This document shows, one piece after another, positions 50,424 through 58,447 of a stretch of DNA of 64,000 bases. The notes beneath the pieces are model-generated. The model had not been told where the DNA came from, made no database searches, and saw nothing but the letters and a program-made list of their open reading frames with translations. Each line of letters opens with the position of its first letter. Positions within the stretch are counted from its first letter, which is position 1. A program made the translations under genes and the position numbers. The stretch covers positions 10,787-74,786 of the forward strand of contig JBFLYK010000036.1 in NCBI GenBank assembly GCA_040756995.1, in the 5' to 3' direction. Origin of the DNA: BP-133 sp040756995. Its GTDB lineage: Bacteria > Actinomycetota > Acidimicrobiia > IMCC26256 > BP-133.

Positions 50424-51317
50424 ATGACCGGGACCGTTCTCCGGCTGCGGGAGGCGACGCTGTCGCCCGGTCCCGATGCACCGCTGATCATGGGTGTGGT
50501 CAACGCCAGTCCGGAGTCGTTCTCCGACGGTGCGTCCTCCGCCACGCTCGACCGGCAGTTGGCCCGGGCCCAGGCTCTGGTGGAGGCGGGCGCCCACCTT
50601 CTCGACGTGGGGGGCGAATCCGGCGTCACGAACCGGCCGCCGATCAGCGCCGAGGAGGAGATCGACCGCATCCTCCCGCTGGTCAAGGAACTCGTCGGCG
50701 CCGGTTGCCTGGTGTCGGTGGACACCTGGAAGGCGCCCGTGGCCGCGGCGGCGCTGGAGGCCGGCGCCCATCTCATCAACGACGTCAGCGGCTTGCGGGA
50801 GCCGGAGATCGCCGACCACTGCGCCGCGGCCGGGGCCGGCCTCGTGATCATGCACACCCGGGCCGTCCCGAAGGTCAAGGCCTTCCCGGTCTACGAGGAC
50901 GTGACCGCCGACGTCATCCGGTTCCTCGAAGAGAAGATCGCCCTGGCCACCGCCCATGGGGTCGGGCTCGAACACATCGTCGTCGACCCCGGACCCGACT
51001 TCGCCAAGACGCCGGCCCAGACCGTGACCGTGCTCCGCCAACTCCCGGAACTCGCCCGGTTCCGCCGGCCCATCCTCCTCGCCGTGTCCCGCAAGGACTT
51101 CGTCGGAGCGCTCACCGGCCGGAGGCCCTCGGCCCGCCTGGCCGGGACGCTGGCCGCCATCGCCGAGGGTGTCGACGCCGGCGCATCGATCCTGCGGGTC
51201 CACGACGTCGCCGACGTGGCCGACTTCCTCAAGGTCCGGGCCGGGCTGCGGGGGTACGCCGACGTCCCGGCCGACCTCGCTCTCCCCGAGCACCTTCGCC
51301 GGGAACCGACTCCGTAG
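50424..51317 (+). CDS. Dihydropteroate synthase family protein (FolP paralogue)
   Basis: 297 residues from ATG 50424; ATG 50388 is the alternative, but it leaves little room for a promoter. It has the TIM-barrel signatures 'LIMGVVNASPESFSDG', 'HLLDVGGESG', 'VSVDTWKAPVA', 'INDVSGL' and 'VDPGPDFAKT'. The loop usually reading GESTRPG is here 'GESGVTNRPP', which affects the pterin/pABA site, so it may be a second FolP-like protein rather than the folate enzyme. No other folate gene is adjacent. Confidence 0.8.
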   Translation: MTGTVLRLREATLSPGPDAPLIMGVVNASPESFSDGASSATLDRQLARAQALVEAGAHLLDVGGESGVTNRPPISAEEEIDRILPLVKELVGAGCLVSVDTWKAPVAAAALEAGAHLINDVSGLREPEIADHCAAAGAGLVIMHTRAVPKVKAFPVYEDVTADVIRFLEEKIALATAHGVGLEHIVVDPGPDFAKTPAQTVTVLRQLPELARFRRPILLAVSRKDFVGALTGRRPSARLAGTLAAIAEGVDAGASILRVHDVADVADFLKVRAGLRGYADVPADLALPEHLRREPTP

Positions 51318-51402
51318 AGCCGCCGCCGGCCGGTGGAAGCCCCGTCGGTCCGGGGTAGGTACGCCGCGACGACCCATCGAGGCATCGGACGCGGGAGGAC
51401 GG

Positions 51403-52947
51403 ATGGCGAGCGGCGACGGGCACCACATCTCCTACTGGCTCGGGACCGCGCCGGGCCGGGAGCACCCGCCGTACACGCCGGACGGGCGGGTGGTCGACGT
51501 CGCCGTCGTCGGCGCCGGCATCACCGGGGTCATGACCGCGCTGCTGGTGGCCGAGGCGGGCGCCTCGGTCGTCGTGCTGGACGCGGGACGGGTCGCCGCC
51601 GGCGTCACGGGCCACACCACAGCCAAGGTCACGTCGCTCCACGGGTTGACCTACGCCGCGCTCGAGCAGACCTTCGGCCCCTCCGGGGCCCGGACCTACG
51701 CCGAGGCCAATCAGGCGGGACTGGCGGAGATCGCCCGGCTCGTCGAGAGCCTCGACATCGACTGCGACTTCGAGCGCCTGCCGGCCTTCACCTACACGGA
51801 GGAGGCAGACCGTGTCCCGACCATCGCCGCCGAGGTGGAAGCGGCGGTGCGGGCCGGGCTCCCGGCCGGCTTCACCACCGACGTCGACCTGCCGTATCCG
51901 GTGCACGGCGCCATCCGGGTGGAGGACCAGGCGCAGTTCCACCCCCGGCGTTACTGCCTCGCCCTGGCCGATGCTCTGGCCGCTCGCGGCGCGGCGGTGT
52001 ACGAAAACACGAGGGTCCTCGGCGTCGAGCCCGGCTCGCCGTGCCGGCTGGTCACCGAACACGGCGAACTGCGGAGCGACCAGGTGGTGGTGGCCACGCA
52101 GCTGCCGATCTTCGACCGGGGCGCCTTCTTCGCCCGCACCTACCCCGAACGCTCCTACGCCCTCGCCGCCACGCTGTCGGGGCCCGTCCCGGCCGGGATG
52201 TACCTGAGCGCCGACACCCCGACCCGCTCGGTCCGCCCGGTGACGGCCGGCGGGCGGGAGGTGGTGCTGGGCGGTGAAGGGCACAAGGTGGCCCACGACC
52301 CCGACACCCGCCTCCGCTACGAGGCGCTGGAGCGCTGGTCACACGAGCGGTTCAAGGTCGAGGAGATCACCTACCGGTGGTCGGCGCAGGACTACATGCC
52401 GGCTGACGGCGTGCCCTACATCGGCCCGGCCGGCCCCGGCGCCTCCCGGATCTTCGTCGCCACCGGGTTCAAGAAGTGGGGGATGTCGACCGCCGCCGTC
52501 GCCGCCCTGATCCTCCGGGACCGGATCGGCGGCCGCGACAACGGCTGGGCGAAATTCTTCGACTCCACCCGCCTCGATCCCAAAGGCGAAGTCAGAAAGG
52601 TCGTCACGGAGAACCTCGACGTGGCCAAGCGGTTCGTCGGCGACCGCCTCCGGGCCCGTACGGCCCCGCCGGCCAGCGGCCTGGCCGCCGGCGAGGCCGG
52701 CCTGTGCGAGCTCGACGGCCAACGGGTGGCCGCCTTCCGCGACGAGGCGGGCCGGCTGCACGCCGTCTCCCCCCGCTGCACCCATCTCGGCTGCCTGGTC
52801 GACTGGAACACCGCCGAGCGCTCCTGGGACTGCCCCTGCCACGGCTCCCGGTTCACGCCCGACGGCTCGGTTCTCCAGGGCCCGGCCGTGCGGCCCCTCG
52901 AACCGGCGGCCGGCGTGACCGTCGACGGCTCCGGCGCGGCCGGCTGA
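51403..52947 (+). CDS. FAD-dependent oxidoreductase with C-terminal Rieske domain
   Basis: 514 residues from ATG 51403 with GGGAGGA upstream. DAO-type FAD domain: 'VDVAVVGAGITGVMTALLVA', 'GVTGHTTAKVTSLHGLTY', and near the end of the domain 'FVATGFKKWGMSTAAVAALI'. The Rieske domain (about 420-510) has 'CTHLGC' and 'CPCHGSRF' with both Cys-His pairs. This fusion is a known widespread family; the substrate is unknown, and an internal electron path from flavin to the [2Fe-2S] cluster is likely. Confidence 0.9.
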   Translation: MASGDGHHISYWLGTAPGREHPPYTPDGRVVDVAVVGAGITGVMTALLVAEAGASVVVLDAGRVAAGVTGHTTAKVTSLHGLTYAALEQTFGPSGARTYAEANQAGLAEIARLVESLDIDCDFERLPAFTYTEEADRVPTIAAEVEAAVRAGLPAGFTTDVDLPYPVHGAIRVEDQAQFHPRRYCLALADALAARGAAVYENTRVLGVEPGSPCRLVTEHGELRSDQVVVATQLPIFDRGAFFARTYPERSYALAATLSGPVPAGMYLSADTPTRSVRPVTAGGREVVLGGEGHKVAHDPDTRLRYEALERWSHERFKVEEITYRWSAQDYMPADGVPYIGPAGPGASRIFVATGFKKWGMSTAAVAALILRDRIGGRDNGWAKFFDSTRLDPKGEVRKVVTENLDVAKRFVGDRLRARTAPPASGLAAGEAGLCELDGQRVAAFRDEAGRLHAVSPRCTHLGCLVDWNTAERSWDCPCHGSRFTPDGSVLQGPAVRPLEPAAGVTVDGSGAAG

Positions 52948-53103
52948 GGCGGTTGGCGCTGATCGGCCGGCTGACGGCACCATCGGCGCCTGGCCCAACG
53001 ACTGCAAGCCCCGGAGGTTCTGAAGGATCCGTCGGTCCGCACGCTGGCGACGACCGCCGCGGCCACGATCGTCTGCATCCTTCCGCCCTTTCTCCTCGGT
53101 GCC

Positions 53104-54255
53104 ATGGCGGTGCAGGTCCGGGGCGATCTGGAGTTCTCGGAGACGGGCGTGGGGGTGGCGGTCGGGGCGTTCTTCCTGACCGCCTCCGGTCTGTCGGCCT
53201 TCATGGGTGGCTGGGCGGAGCGGGCCGGCGGCGGCCGGGCGCTACGGCTGGCGGCGCTCTGGGCGGCGACCGCCCAGCTCCTCGTGGCGCTGGGCGCCCG
53301 TTCGCTGGTGCTGCTCACCCTCGTGCTCGCCTTCGCCGGCGCCGCCAACGCTCTGGGGCAGCCGGCCGCCAACCTCGTCATCGCCCGGGCGCTGCCGGCC
53401 AATCGCCAGGGCATCGGGTTCGCGGTCAAGCAATCGGCGATCCCCTTTTCCACGCTGCTGGGAGGACTGGCAGTGCCGGCGCTGGCCTTGACCGTCGGAT
53501 GGCGATGGGCGTACGTGACCGCCGCGGCCCTGGCCGTGGTGTCGGCCCTGCTGGTGCCGGTGGAGGCGGCGGCGGCCGACCCGCCGAACCGCCCGAAGCG
53601 GGGGACAGCCGCTGACGGGGTGGCTGCCGGCCCCGCCGGTCGCCACCGCGCCGAAGGCCGGCTGCCGTTGCCCATCATGGCTGTGCTGGCCGCCGGTGCG
53701 GCGCTGGGGGCGGCGGCGGCCGGGACACTCGGGGCGTTCCTCGTCAGTGCCGGGGTCGCCGCCGGTCTGGCCGAGGGATCGGCGGGACTCGCCCTCAGCG
53801 TGGGCAGCGGGTTGGGCATCGCCTGCCGGCTGTGGGCCGGGATGCGCGCCGACCGTCGCTCGGGCGGCCATCTCCGCTGGGTGGCGGGGATGTTGACCCT
53901 GGGGGCGTTCGGCTACCTGCTGTTCGCCACCGGGAGGCCGGGTCCGTTCCTGGCCGGCCTGCCGCTGGCCTTCGGCGCGGGATGGGCCTGGCCCGGGCTG
54001 TTCAATCTGGCCGTGGTCCTCGCCAATCCCGCCTCACCGGCGGCCGCCACCGGCGTCACCCAGACCGGCACCTACCTCGGGGCCGTTCTCGGCCCGCTGC
54101 TCTTCGGCCTGGTGGCCGAGCAGCTGTCGTTCGCCTGGTCGTGGTCATTGGCGGCACTCACGAGCTGGCTGGCCGCCGGAGCGATCTGGACCGGGCGGGC
54201 AATGCTGCGCCGCAACGGACGGGCCACCGGGGCCGTGAACAGCGCCCGGCGTTAG
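53104..54255 (+). CDS. MFS transporter, 12-helix type
   Basis: 383 residues from the first ATG. The frame is coding-like further up: residues encoded from about 53050 ('TLATTAAATIVCILPPFLLG') form the missing first half of helix 1, so the true start is probably upstream, but only CTG codons (53002, 53020) are available before the stop at 52960. CTG 53020 has CGGAGG just upstream. The rest has the helix pairs of MFS permeases, 'GGWAERAGGGRALR' as motif A loop and a central cytoplasmic loop. Substrate unknown. The stop overlaps that of the next, convergent gene. Confidence 0.78.
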   Translation: MAVQVRGDLEFSETGVGVAVGAFFLTASGLSAFMGGWAERAGGGRALRLAALWAATAQLLVALGARSLVLLTLVLAFAGAANALGQPAANLVIARALPANRQGIGFAVKQSAIPFSTLLGGLAVPALALTVGWRWAYVTAAALAVVSALLVPVEAAAADPPNRPKRGTAADGVAAGPAGRHRAEGRLPLPIMAVLAAGAALGAAAAGTLGAFLVSAGVAAGLAEGSAGLALSVGSGLGIACRLWAGMRADRRSGGHLRWVAGMLTLGAFGYLLFATGRPGPFLAGLPLAFGAGWAWPGLFNLAVVLANPASPAAATGVTQTGTYLGAVLGPLLFGLVAEQLSFAWSWSLAALTSWLAAGAIWTGRAMLRRNGRATGAVNSARR

Positions 54256-54776
54256 GACTCGGGGGCCGGGCTTTCGGGCCAGTCGGGGAGGCGGAGCCGG
54301 TCGTCGGTGAGGAGCAGGTCGTGGGCCGCCCGGGCGGCCAGGAGCCCGTCGGCCACGACCCAGGCCAGCGTGCAGCGCACACCGGCCACCGGGTGCTGGG
54401 CGACGACCGCGTCGATCACTTCCCGCAGGTCGTCGTAGGACGGGTTGTCGAAGCGATCCCCGAGTTCGGAGTGGAACGTCTCGAGGATGCCGACCGAGAG
54501 CCGTTCCACCGTGGGGGACAGCCGAACCGCCGGCCGCTTCCGCATCGGACCGAGCAGCAGCGGGGCCAGGTTCTTCAGGCGCCGGGGGTCGAGCTTGTTG
54601 CCGATGAGGTCCTTCACCAGCTCCGTCGCCACCGGTGAGGGGAGGCCTTTCAGGATCCGGTCCAGGTCCTCGGCCGACAGCGCCGCCACCGAATCGACGA
54701 GCATCCGGCCGCCCTCGGCCATCAGCTCTTCGTCGACTTCGTGGTCCTCTTCCGCGGTCAGCTCTTCGTCACTCAC
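54252..54776 (-). CDS. Hypothetical protein, acidic and helical
   Basis: 174 residues from ATG 54776. The acidic start ('DEELTAEEDHEVDEELMAEG') is followed by a helical domain with 'LSAEDLDRILKGLPSPVATE', 'RLKNLAPLLLGPM' and 'PVAGVRCTLAWVVADGLLAA'. No cofactor or catalytic motif is recognised. It is upstream of nothing on its strand and converges with the MFS gene. Confidence 0.65.
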   Translation of the reverse strand: MSDEELTAEEDHEVDEELMAEGGRMLVDSVAALSAEDLDRILKGLPSPVATELVKDLIGNKLDPRRLKNLAPLLLGPMRKRPAVRLSPTVERLSVGILETFHSELGDRFDNPSYDDLREVIDAVVAQHPVAGVRCTLAWVVADGLLAARAAHDLLLTDDRLRLPDWPESPAPES

Positions 54777-54830
54777 GCCGGTCGAGACTAATCCCTGGGA
54801 GCGGGAGTCCCGGCGACGCGGCCGCCCTGG

Positions 54831-56399
54831 TCAGAAGACGACGCCCACGTCGCGGGCGATGAGTTCGTCCGCCGCCCGCTCGGCGACGGCGGCGATCGTC
54901 AGCGACGGATTGCAGGCGGCGGTGTTGCCGGGCATGAGGGCCCCATCGAGCACGTAGAGCCCCCGGTGCCCGAGCACCCGACCGGCGAGATCGCACACCG
55001 TTCCCATCGACGCCCCGCCGAGGGGATGCCACGTCGTCGTGTCCAGCGCCGTGGTGTCGAGGAGGGTGCCGGCGGGCCCGGTGATCCTGGCCATTCGGGT
55101 GTGGATGTGCCGCCAGGCGACGGCGTCGCCGTCCCGGGGCCACTGCAGGACGGCGTCGTCGGCTCCGGAGTCGTAGACGAACCGGCCCCGGCCGGAGCTC
55201 ACCCCGTAGCCGACGAGCATGGTCGAGCGGCTGTTCACCGGCAGCGGCGGAAGCGAGGCCTGAATGACGGTGTTGGCGGTCTCGGGGTCGGCCCAGTCCC
55301 GGCTGGCGTAGATCACCGGCCCGCCCTGCGGTGAGCCGAGGTCCTCGGCGAGATTCGTCCAGACGCAGATGCGATCGGCGTTGGACCCCCAGTTCCCGCC
55401 GAGCTCGTCGGGCAGGTCGGGGATCTGCCGCTTGGCGGCCGCCCGGACCAGCAGCCGCGTGGTGTTGGGGCTCCCGGCCGCCATGATCAGCGCCCGGGTC
55501 GTGATGATCTTGTGCTCCCGGACCCGGCCCCGGGTGTCGATCCGGTCGACGAACACCTGCCAGCGCCCGTCCGGCGCCAGGGCGACGTCGGTGACGTTGT
55601 GCAGCGTCTCCACCGTGACCCGGCCGGTCGCCTCGGCGCGGGCGAGGTACGTGACGTCGACCGAGTGCTTGCCGCCGTTGTTGACGCCGAGGGCGCAGTC
55701 GCCGTTGGTGTACGACGGCTTCATCTCCCCTCGGAGCTCGCGGAGGGCGTAGCTCCAGTCGATCGGCATCGGGACCTTGGACAGCGGATAGCCGGCCCGG
55801 CGGACGTGGTCGGCGAACAGGCGGGCCGGCCGGTACGGCCGGCTCTCGATGAGTTCGTCGGGCGCGGTGGCCAGCCGGAGCATGCGGGCGACCCGGGGGT
55901 AGTAGACGCGGTCCATCAGGCGGTAGTCGAGCTGCTCCGGGAAGTGGGTGTTGAACACCTCCTCCGAGGGCTGCAGGCTCATCCCTTGGTAGACAAGGGA
56001 ACCCCCGCCCACACCGGCGCCGCAGAGGATGTCCAGCCCGTTGCCGCGGACCCGCTCCAGGAGCCCGGTGTAGGGCTCGCAGTTCGGCGCCGGTACCGGT
56101 CCGAGCACCGGTGAGCACATCCACGACACCCGGTGATCGGGCTGGGCGGCATGAGGGAACGTCTCGGCGTTGGGGCCGGTGGGCCAGCGGATCCCGCGCT
56201 CCAGCACGAGGACCGGCACTCCGGCCTCGGCGAGCCGCAGGGCCGCCACGCCGCCACCGAAGCCCGACCCGATGACGACGGCGCGGCACTCCTGCCGGTT
56301 GACCGGGACCCGTCCGCCCTGGGCCGCCGAGCGGGATACGGCGCCGACCGACAGCCCGACACCGACGGCGCCGGCCAGGAAGCCTCGACGGGTGATCAT
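54831..56399 (-). CDS. Tat-exported GMC oxidoreductase, cholesterol-oxidase-like
   Basis: 522 residues from ATG 56399. A twin-arginine signal peptide ('MITRRGFLAGAVGVGLSVG') indicates export of the folded flavoprotein. The FAD-binding motif is 'VIGSGFGGGVAALRLAEAG'; 'GAGVGGGSLVYQGMS' and the C-terminal 'TTWHPLGGASMG' and 'CNPSLTIAAVAER' follow the type I (non-covalent FAD) cholesterol oxidase pattern. It would oxidise a sterol-like 3-hydroxy group outside the cell with O2. With the SCP2 and Ltp2-like genes it supports growth on terpenoids or sterols, though it is 40 kb from them. Confidence 0.85.
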   Translation of the reverse strand: MITRRGFLAGAVGVGLSVGAVSRSAAQGGRVPVNRQECRAVVIGSGFGGGVAALRLAEAGVPVLVLERGIRWPTGPNAETFPHAAQPDHRVSWMCSPVLGPVPAPNCEPYTGLLERVRGNGLDILCGAGVGGGSLVYQGMSLQPSEEVFNTHFPEQLDYRLMDRVYYPRVARMLRLATAPDELIESRPYRPARLFADHVRRAGYPLSKVPMPIDWSYALRELRGEMKPSYTNGDCALGVNNGGKHSVDVTYLARAEATGRVTVETLHNVTDVALAPDGRWQVFVDRIDTRGRVREHKIITTRALIMAAGSPNTTRLLVRAAAKRQIPDLPDELGGNWGSNADRICVWTNLAEDLGSPQGGPVIYASRDWADPETANTVIQASLPPLPVNSRSTMLVGYGVSSGRGRFVYDSGADDAVLQWPRDGDAVAWRHIHTRMARITGPAGTLLDTTALDTTTWHPLGGASMGTVCDLAGRVLGHRGLYVLDGALMPGNTAACNPSLTIAAVAERAADELIARDVGVVF

Positions 56400-56419
56400 C
56401 GACGTTCCGGTGGCGGTGA

Positions 56420-57082
56420 TCAGTCGAGTGTGACCCAGACCAGATCGGCGATCCAAGCCGGGACGACCTCGACACCGCGACCGGTGCGGACTGCCGTCCC
56501 CGGTGAGGTGTCGTCGGGGGCCGGGAGTGTCTCGACCGTCGTGCCCGGCAGGAGCTCGGCGTCGGCCAGGAAGCGGATGGCGGCGTCGTCGGCCTGGGCC
56601 TGCTCGCTGATCCGGACCAGGCGGACCGTGCCGGGCTTGCATTCGGCCAGCGTCGTGGACGGGCGTTCGGGGGGTGTCCGCTTCGAGCCGGGGATCGGGT
56701 TGCCGTGGGGGCAGACCGGAGGGTCGCCCAGGATCTCCACGATGCGGCGCTCGACGTCGTGGGAGAGGACATGCTCCCACCGGGACGCTTCCCGATGGGC
56801 GTGGGCCCAGGGCAGGTCGAGGATGTCGACCAGGAAGCACTCCGCCAGCCGGTGGCGGCGGACCACCGCCCGACCCGCCTCCTCTCCGGCCGGTGTCAGC
56901 GTGAGCAGCCGGTCCTTCTCCTCGGCCAACCCGCGGTCGATGAGCCGGTGGATGCCCTCGGAGACGGCGGCCGGCGTGATGCGGAGCCGATCGGCCAGCC
57001 GGGCCCTGATCGGCTGGACGCCGTCCTCCTCCAGCTCGAGAAACGTCTGGAGATACTCCTCTTCCGTCGCGTTGACCCGCAC
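56420..57082 (-). CDS. DtxR/MntR-type metal-dependent regulator
   Basis: 220 residues from GTG 57082, right behind an iron-box-like palindrome. Winged helix 'GVQPIRARLADRLRITPAAV' and dimerisation region 'HRLAECFLVDILDLPW' and 'HREASRWEHVLSHDVERRI', then 'GNPIPGSK' and a C-terminal FeoA/SH3-like domain. Compared with DtxR, Cys102 is Ser and Met10 is Glu, so the primary metal site is altered; a manganese or other divalent ion is possible. It is encoded just upstream of the oxidase gene with a 20-nt gap. Confidence 0.85.
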   Translation of the reverse strand: MRVNATEEEYLQTFLELEEDGVQPIRARLADRLRITPAAVSEGIHRLIDRGLAEEKDRLLTLTPAGEEAGRAVVRRHRLAECFLVDILDLPWAHAHREASRWEHVLSHDVERRIVEILGDPPVCPHGNPIPGSKRTPPERPSTTLAECKPGTVRLVRISEQAQADDAAIRFLADAELLPGTTVETLPAPDDTSPGTAVRTGRGVEVVPAWIADLVWVTLD

Positions 57083-57091
57083 GGGCCCTAT

Positions 57092-57107
57092 CTTAGGCCC
57101 CCCTAAG
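57092..57107. promoter_or_regulatory. DtxR-box-like palindrome CTTAGG-N4-CCTAAG
   Basis: A perfect 6-bp inverted repeat. Its TTAGG/CCTAA ends equal the half-sites of DtxR/IdeR boxes. It lies 9 nt before the start of the DtxR-type gene and would give autoregulation, perhaps with control of the oxidase downstream and of the divergent nitroreductase operon. Confidence 0.65.
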
Positions 57108-57265
57108 CCAGGTGCTTCAGCGCCGCAAAAGGGCGGCCCGTCGTGGGATGTGCCAATGGGAGGTCGGTCGCCGCTGGGCGAACCTCCGTTGCAGCCCACC
57201 CTCCCGTTTCGGAACATGGCGCCAAACCGGCGAGGGCCGGTCCTCGACGGAAGAGGGGGAACTCC

Positions 57266-58102
57266 ATGGAATTCACGCGCCTGGTCGGCACCCGCCGGAG
57301 CATCCGCTGGTTCAAGTCGTGGGAGCCCGTGCCCAGGGAGGCGGTCCAGCGCATCCTCGAGCACACCCGGTGGACGACGTGCCCCGGGAACCTGCAGCCG
57401 TGGCGGGCCATCGTCGTCTACCGCGACGAGCTGTCGGAAGCCGACCGGGACCTTCTCCTCAAGGCCGACAACTGGCAGGGCGCCCACGTCCAGGCTCCGG
57501 TGTGGATCTACTGGTACGCCGACATCGAGGCCGCCCGGCCCGACGCCTTCGTCCGCAACACCCACGACCTCCTCGACGTCGGGGCCATCCCCGCCGCCTA
57601 CGGCTGGGCCCGCGACACCATCAAGGCCGCCATCCAGGAAGGCGTCGAGACGCCCGAGGGCATGGCCTCCATCCAGGAGATCCTCCACAACATGCCGCCC
57701 GAGGTCTCGGCCATGATGGCCTACTCGGAGACGGTCGGCGCCTGCGCCATCGCCACGCTGGCGGCGGTCAACGAGGGGCTCGGCACGTGTCTCCACACGA
57801 TCGCCCGGCCCAGCTTCCAGGACCGGGTCAAGGAAGTGCTCGGCGTCCCCGAGCGGTTCATCCCCGTCTGGAACCAGCTCGTCGGCGTCCCGGCCGAGAG
57901 CATGGAGGCCGGCGGGCAGCGGCCGCGCCAGCCGTTCGAGGAGACGTTCTTCTGGGGCCGGTACGGCCAGCCGATGGAACGGGACGACAAGGTCGTCGAG
58001 CAGCTGACCATCGAAGGGCTGCTGCAGGCTCCCGCCCCGCTGCCCCAGCGGTGGGAAGAGCTGCGCTTCCTCACCCGCATGTACGGCTACCCCGAGGAGT
58101 AG
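57266..58102 (+). CDS. Nitroreductase-family flavoprotein
   Basis: 278 residues from ATG 57266 with GAGGGGGA upstream. FMN-binding segments 'LVGTRRSIRWFKSW' and 'TTCPGNLQPWRAIVVYRDEL' are present, with 'MMAYSETVGACAIATLAAVN' and 'GLGTCLHTI' later. It is longer than simple nitroreductases, with an extended end. It starts an operon with a small protein and a CoA ligase; reduction of an enoyl or quinone-like intermediate is conceivable. Confidence 0.85.
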   Translation: MEFTRLVGTRRSIRWFKSWEPVPREAVQRILEHTRWTTCPGNLQPWRAIVVYRDELSEADRDLLLKADNWQGAHVQAPVWIYWYADIEAARPDAFVRNTHDLLDVGAIPAAYGWARDTIKAAIQEGVETPEGMASIQEILHNMPPEVSAMMAYSETVGACAIATLAAVNEGLGTCLHTIARPSFQDRVKEVLGVPERFIPVWNQLVGVPAESMEAGGQRPRQPFEETFFWGRYGQPMERDDKVVEQLTIEGLLQAPAPLPQRWEELRFLTRMYGYPEE

Positions 58103-58108
58103 GACTCG

Positions 58109-58447
58109 ATGGCGTTCACCGACTACGAGACGGTGGCCCGCTGGGCTTCATCGTTTCAGAGCTCGGGCTTCCGGCCGGTCGACGACCGGGCCCGGAAGCT
58201 CGGGCTCCTGGAGCAGTTCTGCGCCTCGCTCGGCGTCGACCCCGACACGATGGTGGCCAAGGCCCGGGCCGACCGGGAGGCCAAGAACGCCTATCTGAAA
58301 GCGCTCGTGGCCTGGGCCAAAGTCTTGCCCGGCACCGACCGCCAACGCCACGACGCCGAGAACACCATCCGGGGCCTCTTCATGAAGAACGGGTTCCGGG
58401 TGATGACCAAGCCGTACCAGGACGTCTATCGCCGGAGCAGCGCATGA
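58109..58447 (+). CDS. Hypothetical protein, 112 residues
   Basis: ATG 58109 follows the nitroreductase stop by 6 nt. It is helical and basic toward the end, with 'LEQFCASLGVDPDTMVAKAR' and 'MKNGFRVMTKPYQDVY'. No family is recognised. Its end overlaps the CoA ligase start (ATGA), so it belongs to the same operon. The sequence mildly recalls the N-terminal SAM-like domain of tyrosine recombinases, but the catalytic domain is absent. Confidence 0.65.
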   Translation: MAFTDYETVARWASSFQSSGFRPVDDRARKLGLLEQFCASLGVDPDTMVAKARADREAKNAYLKALVAWAKVLPGTDRQRHDAENTIRGLFMKNGFRVMTKPYQDVYRRSSA

